DNA of 64,000 nt from Citromicrobium bathyomarinum. Lineage in GTDB: Bacteria; Pseudomonadota; Alphaproteobacteria; Sphingomonadales; Sphingomonadaceae. The position numbers and the translations under genes were made by a program. The stretch covers positions 1,967,501 through 2,031,500 of the forward strand of contig CP155577.1 of assembly GCA_001306305.2 (NCBI GenBank). Reading direction: 5' to 3'. Below are positions 60,798 to 64,000 of the stretch, piece after piece. How positions within the stretch are numbered: the stretch's first letter is position 1; every line of letters begins with the position of its first letter. The notes beneath the pieces are model-generated. The model was not told where the DNA came from. It was given only the letters and a program-made list of their open reading frames with translations, and ran no database searches.

Positions 60798-60835
60798 TTA
60801 CAATCAAAGCACACTTTTAAGGCTGGAGACCAAGC

Positions 60836-61315
60836 ATGAGCACCCAGGAACAGCGCGACGAATTGCGCCGCAAGATCGAACAGAGCGAACGCCGCAACGA
60901 AGAACGCAGCCTTGCTGACATGGCGCGCGACGCGACGGACAGCGCGACCGAATTCGTCAAGGAACACCCGATCCTGACCGTCAGTGCCGTTGCCCTGATC
61001 GGTCTCGCGATCGGCTCGCGTACCTCCAAAGGCCGCGAACTGACAGGTCGCGCGGTCGGCTTTGCCGATCACTTGGCCGATCTGGGGATGGCCTATGCCA
61101 GCGGCATGGCGAGCAAGGTCGGCGATGCCACCCGCCACGGCGGTGACCGCTTGGTCGACTTCGGCGACGATGTCGCCTTCGGCAGCCGTGCGGCCCGTCG
61201 TAACGCGGCGTATTATGCCGATCGCCAGAAGGACGCCGCGCGTCACGCCGGTCGCCGTGCGGCGCGCAAGGCCGGACGCAGCTATCGCGATCTCAAGTCC
61301 GCCCTGCCCTTCTAG
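60836..61315 (+). CDS. DUF883-like helical membrane protein
   Basis: 159 residues. Charged N-terminal helix (QRDELRRKIEQSERRNEERS), then DATDSATEFVKEHPILTVSA, a membrane segment VSAVALIGLAIGSRTSK and a basic, Ala-rich C-terminal part (ARRNAAYYADRQKDAARHAG, RRAARKAGRSYRD) that could bind nucleic acid or lipid head groups. Last gene of the stress cluster; ends before tandem terminators. Confidence 0.72.
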   Translation: MSTQEQRDELRRKIEQSERRNEERSLADMARDATDSATEFVKEHPILTVSAVALIGLAIGSRTSKGRELTGRAVGFADHLADLGMAYASGMASKVGDATRHGGDRLVDFGDDVAFGSRAARRNAAYYADRQKDAARHAGRRAARKAGRSYRDLKSALPF

Positions 61316-61328
61316 TCGGATAACGCGC

Positions 61329-61396
61329 GTGCGGGATTGCTCCTGCACAGCTTGTTGTTTTTGGGCCCGCGCGCGTTAAGGCGTGCGGGCCCTTTT
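61329..61396 (+). terminator. Tandem terminator hairpins with an overlapping alternative fold
   Basis: Hairpin 1: GTGCGGGA-TTGC-TCCTGCAC (61329-61348) then TTGTTGTTTTT. Hairpin 2: GGGCCCGC (61363-61370) and GCGGGCCC (61385-61392) then TTTT. A third possible stem, TAACGCGCG (61321-61329) with CGCGCGTTA (61370-61378), would exclude both. Ends the stress cluster and precedes the DUF4170 gene. Confidence 0.75.
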
Positions 61397-61429
61397 CATA
61401 TCCATTTCAAACTCAGCGGAAGGCCCCCG

Positions 61430-61684
61430 ATGTCGCAAAATTCGGACAACAACGTTCAGGAAACCACCTCCCCCCAGTTGCTCCATCTGGTGATGGGCGG
61501 CCGGGTGAAAGACCCGCGCTCGGTCGAGTTTCAGGACCCGGAGAGCATCCACGTGGTGGGCGTGTTCAGCACCTACGAACAGGCCGAGGAAGCTTGGCGT
61601 GCCAATGCGCAGCGCACGGTCGACGATGCGGAAATGAAATACGTGATCGTCCACATTCACAAGCTGCTCGAACCGGCAGCCTGA
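61430..61684 (+). CDS. DUF4170 domain-containing protein
   Basis: 84 residues. LLHLVMGGRVKDPRSVEFQD, IHVVGVFSTYEQAEEAWRAN and MKYVIVHIHKLLEPAA match the small alphaproteobacterial DUF4170 family over its whole length. Cytoplasmic, function unknown. ATG at 61430; an upstream in-frame ATG at 61337 lies inside the terminator region. GNAT gene follows after 25 bp. Confidence 0.85.
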   Translation: MSQNSDNNVQETTSPQLLHLVMGGRVKDPRSVEFQDPESIHVVGVFSTYEQAEEAWRANAQRTVDDAEMKYVIVHIHKLLEPAA

Positions 61685-61709
61685 GCGTCCGCGCGCGACC
61701 TGCTCACGC

Positions 61710-62210
61710 ATGAGCTATCGCATCCGTCTTTTCCGCGAGGATGACGCGGATGCGCTGGCGACCATCGCCGTGCGCGCGATCGAGCTGATCGGTCCGCGCG
61801 CCTATTCGCGCGATCAGGTGGCGGCGTGGGCCGCGCGCCATGGCGACGACCGCTACTTTATCGAGCGGGTGCGCGATGGGCAGACGATCTTCATCGCGGC
61901 GGACGAAGGCGACCACCCCTGCGCCTACACGCTTCTGGAAGTACCGGAGGCCGATGGCTGCCACGTCGACCATCTCTACTGCGATCCCGGCCACACCCGG
62001 CGCGGTCTGGCAGAACAGCTGCTAGCCCGCGCCGAACGGTTCGCCCGGGATGCGCGCGCACCGCGGCTCTATACCGAAGCAAGCGAGCTGGCCCGCCCTG
62101 CGTTCGAGCGGGCAGGCTATCGCGTGGAGCACAGACGCGACTTTGCGATCGAACACGCGGGCCGCAGCGTGCCGATCCACAATTATGCGATGGAGAAGGC
62201 CCTGGCCTGA
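61710..62210 (+). CDS. GNAT family N-acetyltransferase
   Basis: 166 residues. The acetyl-CoA motif A is CHVDHLYCDPGHTRRGLAEQ (R-x-x-G-L at about 97-101). FREDDADALATIAVRAIELI at the start and FERAGYRVEHRRDFAIEHAG at the end are typical. Substrate unknown. Convergent with greA, 32 bp apart. Confidence 0.88.
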   Translation: MSYRIRLFREDDADALATIAVRAIELIGPRAYSRDQVAAWAARHGDDRYFIERVRDGQTIFIAADEGDHPCAYTLLEVPEADGCHVDHLYCDPGHTRRGLAEQLLARAERFARDARAPRLYTEASELARPAFERAGYRVEHRRDFAIEHAGRSVPIHNYAMEKALA

Positions 62211-62242
62211 CACCGCAGTTCAAGCGGGTCAGGCCGGCAGGC

Positions 62243-62710
62243 TCAGATAAATTCGATCTTGTCGACGAGGTAGAACTTGTCGCCCGACGGCACCGTCACC
62301 TCGACCTCTTCACCCACCTTCTTCCCGATCAGCGCGCGCGCCAAAGGCGAATTGTAAGAGATGCGGGCTGACTTTGCGTCCGCTTCGGTCTGGCCGACGA
62401 TCTGGTATTTGATCGGCTTGTCGTCCTCGTCCAGCAGGGTCACGGTTGCCCCGAACACCACCTTGTCGCCAGACAAGGTCGAGGGATCGATAATCTGCGC
62501 GCGGGTTACGCGGTCCTCGATCTCGGCGATCTGCGCCTCGACCTGACCCTGACGTTCCTTCGCGGCGTGATATTCGGCGTTTTCCGAAAGATCGCCATGT
62601 GCACGCGCTTCTTCAATCGCGTCGACGATCTTCGGACGTTCCGCGCGCAGGGCTTTAAGATCGGTCGTAAGCCGCTCATAGCCTTCTGCCAGCATCGGAA
62701 CTTTTTCCAT
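62243..62710 (-). CDS. greA: Transcription elongation factor GreA
   Basis: 155 residues. Frees backtracked RNA polymerase by stimulating transcript cleavage. N-terminal coiled coil [20 protein letters not shown] (tip acids D..E at about 40-44) and [21 protein letters not shown]-terminal FKBP-like domain [32 protein letters not shown]. greA downstream of carB is the usual alphaproteobacterial order. GGGGG lies just before the ATG. Confidence 0.96.
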   Translation of the reverse strand: MEKVPMLAEGYERLTTDLKALRAERPKIVDAIEEARAHGDLSENAEYHAAKERQGQVEAQIAEIEDRVTRAQIIDPSTLSGDKVVFGATVTLLDEDDKPIKYQIVGQTEADAKSARISYNSPLARALIGKKVGEEVEVTVPSGDKFYLVDKIEFI

Positions 62711-62835
62711 GGGTACCCCCGATCTATCCTAAATGGTCTGCACGCCCGCCACATCTTTTCCGAAAGTCCCGCCTGCGCCGCGCCCGGATCGGGGCGGTAG
62801 AGGCAAGGAGCGGTTTTCGGGGAGGAGAGCGGACG

Positions 62836-64000
62836 TCAGGTCCCGGAATAATAGGATTGCAGAGAGCGAACTTCAAGCGGTTGAGACGTAAGGGCAGTAA
62901 TCGCCTCCACAGCTGCGCGCCCGGCAGACGCCGTGGTGAAGTACGGCACCTTGTGTTCGAGCGCGCTCGCGCGGATCGACTGGCTGTCGCGCAGGCTCTG
63001 CCAGCCTTCGGTCGTGTTCAGGATCAGGTCGATTTCGTGGTCGATGATCCGGTCGACGATATGCGGGCGACCCTGAGCAACCTTGTTGACCAGCGTGACC
63101 GGGAGGCCCTGATCGGCGAGGTAGGCGTGGGTGCCACCGGTCGCGACGATCTCGAACCCGTCCTCCACCAGTTCGCGCACCGCATCGACGATTGCCGGCT
63201 TGTCGCTATCCTTTACGGACACGAACGCCCTGCCCCCGCGCGGCAAGATCATCCCTGCGCCCAACTGCGCCTTCGCAAAGGCCATCGCGAATTCGCGGTC
63301 CAGCCCCATCACCTCGCCGGTGGATTTCATCTCGGGTGAGAGAACCGGGTCCACGCCGGGGAAGCGGCCCCAGGGGAACACGGCTTCCTTGACCGCGACA
63401 TAATCCAGCTCGCGCGTGATCGGCGGCAGGTCGGCCAGTTTCTCGCCCGCCATGATCCGCGCAGCATATTTGGCGATCGGCTGCCCGATCGTCTTGGCGA
63501 CGAACGGCACCGTGCGGCTTGCGCGCGGGTTGACCTCGATCAGGTAGATTTCGCCTTCCTTGACCGCGAACTGCGCGTTCATCAGGCCAACCACCTTGAG
63601 CTCGCGCGCCAGCGCTTCGGACTGGCGCTCGATCTCCTCGACCACTTCCGCGCTCAGCGAATAGGGCGGCAGGGTGCAGGCGCTGTCGCCCGAGTGTACG
63701 CCCGCTTCCTCGACATGCTGCATCACGCCGGCGACCACGATGTCGGTCCCGTCGCACAGCACGTCGACATCGCATTCGATCGCATCGCGCAGATACTGGT
63801 CGACCAGCACCGGGCTTTCGCCCGACACCTTCACCGCGCTGGCAATGTAGTCGTCCAGCTGGGCTTCGGAATCGACCACCTGCATCGCGCTGCCGCCGAG
63901 CACGTAGGACGGGCGCAGCAGCACGGGATAGCCGATCTTGCGTGCGGCGGCGGCGGCTTCATCGCGGCTCTTGGCGATGCCGTTGTCGGGCTGCATCAGC
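62836..64000 (-). CDS. carB: Carbamoyl phosphate synthase large subunit, C-terminal part
   Basis: The last about 388 codons; the 5' part lies beyond the right edge. Contains the second ATP-grasp unit ([59 protein letters not shown]) and the allosteric MGS-like domain ([26 protein letters not shown]-type [20 protein letters not shown]). Makes carbamoyl phosphate for pyrimidines and arginine. The 125-bp space to greA has no visible terminator, so read-through is possible. Confidence 0.95.
   Translation of the reverse strand, partial: LMQPDNGIAKSRDEAAAAARKIGYPVLLRPSYVLGGSAMQVVDSEAQLDDYIASAVKVSGESPVLVDQYLRDAIECDVDVLCDGTDIVVAGVMQHVEEAGVHSGDSACTLPPYSLSAEVVEEIERQSEALARELKVVGLMNAQFAVKEGEIYLIEVNPRASRTVPFVAKTIGQPIAKYAARIMAGEKLADLPPITRELDYVAVKEAVFPWGRFPGVDPVLSPEMKSTGEVMGLDREFAMAFAKAQLGAGMILPRGGRAFVSVKDSDKPAIVDAVRELVEDGFEIVATGGTHAYLADQGLPVTLVNKVAQGRPHIVDRIIDHEIDLILNTTEGWQSLRDSQSIRASALEHKVPYFTTASAGRAAVEAITALTSQPLEVRSLQSYYSGT

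Overview
This is a GC-rich (roughly 65 %) chromosomal window from an alphaproteobacterium, most likely Sphingomonadales and close to the Erythrobacteraceae. The gene order supports this: rsmI/lpoA-like, parE, DOMON-namZ-tyrS, mreBCD-mrdA-rodA, ribB-ribH, greA-carB. So do a general-stress (EcfG-type) promoter, a UrcA protein, a DUF4170 protein and sphingomonad-style palindromic repeats. No phage, IS transposase, CRISPR array or rRNA was seen. The placement is my inference; no database was searched.

Layout. 1-5.2 kb: start of rsmI (minus), an LpoA-like lipoprotein, parE, a DUF559 gene bracketed by two inverted copies of a ~114-bp repeat, and an ECF sigma factor with a membrane partner. 5.2-14.5 kb: hydrolase-OsmC fusion, beta-lactamase-like protein, MoxR ATPase, L,D-transpeptidase, CoxE-like VWA protein, DUF817 protein and an Amj-type lipid II flippase. 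14.5-22 kb: a minus-strand DOMON/NamZ/hydroxylase operon, divergent tyrS, a PilZ protein, and an MFS-cysK-dienelactone hydrolase operon. 22-32.6 kb: acyl-CoA dehydrogenase with an autoregulated MerR regulator, hisI, comF, a methyltransferase, ppdK, glyS and glyQ. 32.8-36.3 kb: UrcA protein, a compact unrecognised operon of three membrane proteins and an XRE regulator, and two TraB/GumN proteins. 36.4-44.3 kb: rplY-pth, a CPBP protease, a Tat-signal SDR, ychF, DUF1206, a nucleotide pyrophosphatase, a glutaredoxin-MauE fusion behind a CsoR-like operator, and MaoC. 44.3-52.8 kb: mutL, the complete elongasome operon mreB-C-D-mrdA-rodA, and tRNA-Lys(CTT). 52.8-64 kb: a decayed efflux gene, ribB with an HTH head and a degenerate RibA tail, ribH, M13 peptidase, enolase, a stress-controlled envelope cluster, DUF4170, GNAT, greA and the 3' part of carB.

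How the genes work together. A large share concerns the cell envelope: LpoA-like, LDT, Amj, NamZ, MreBCD/PBP2/RodA, the holin/DUF883 cluster and TraB proteins. Many genes are translationally coupled through ATGA, GTGA or TGATG overlaps. The rest is core housekeeping: DNA topology and repair, translation, riboflavin, pyrimidine, histidine and cysteine synthesis, and glycolysis/gluconeogenesis.

Most unusual points: (1) the DUF559 gene inside an inverted pair of MITE-like repeats that supply its stop codon; (2) a palindromic element inserted in frame in glyS; (3) a perfect ATACCCC-CAT-GGGGTAT operator in front of the glutaredoxin-MauE fusion; (4) an exact GGAAC-N16-CGTT promoter in front of the envelope stress cluster; (5) the unrecognised XRE/membrane operon with a 44-residue protein.
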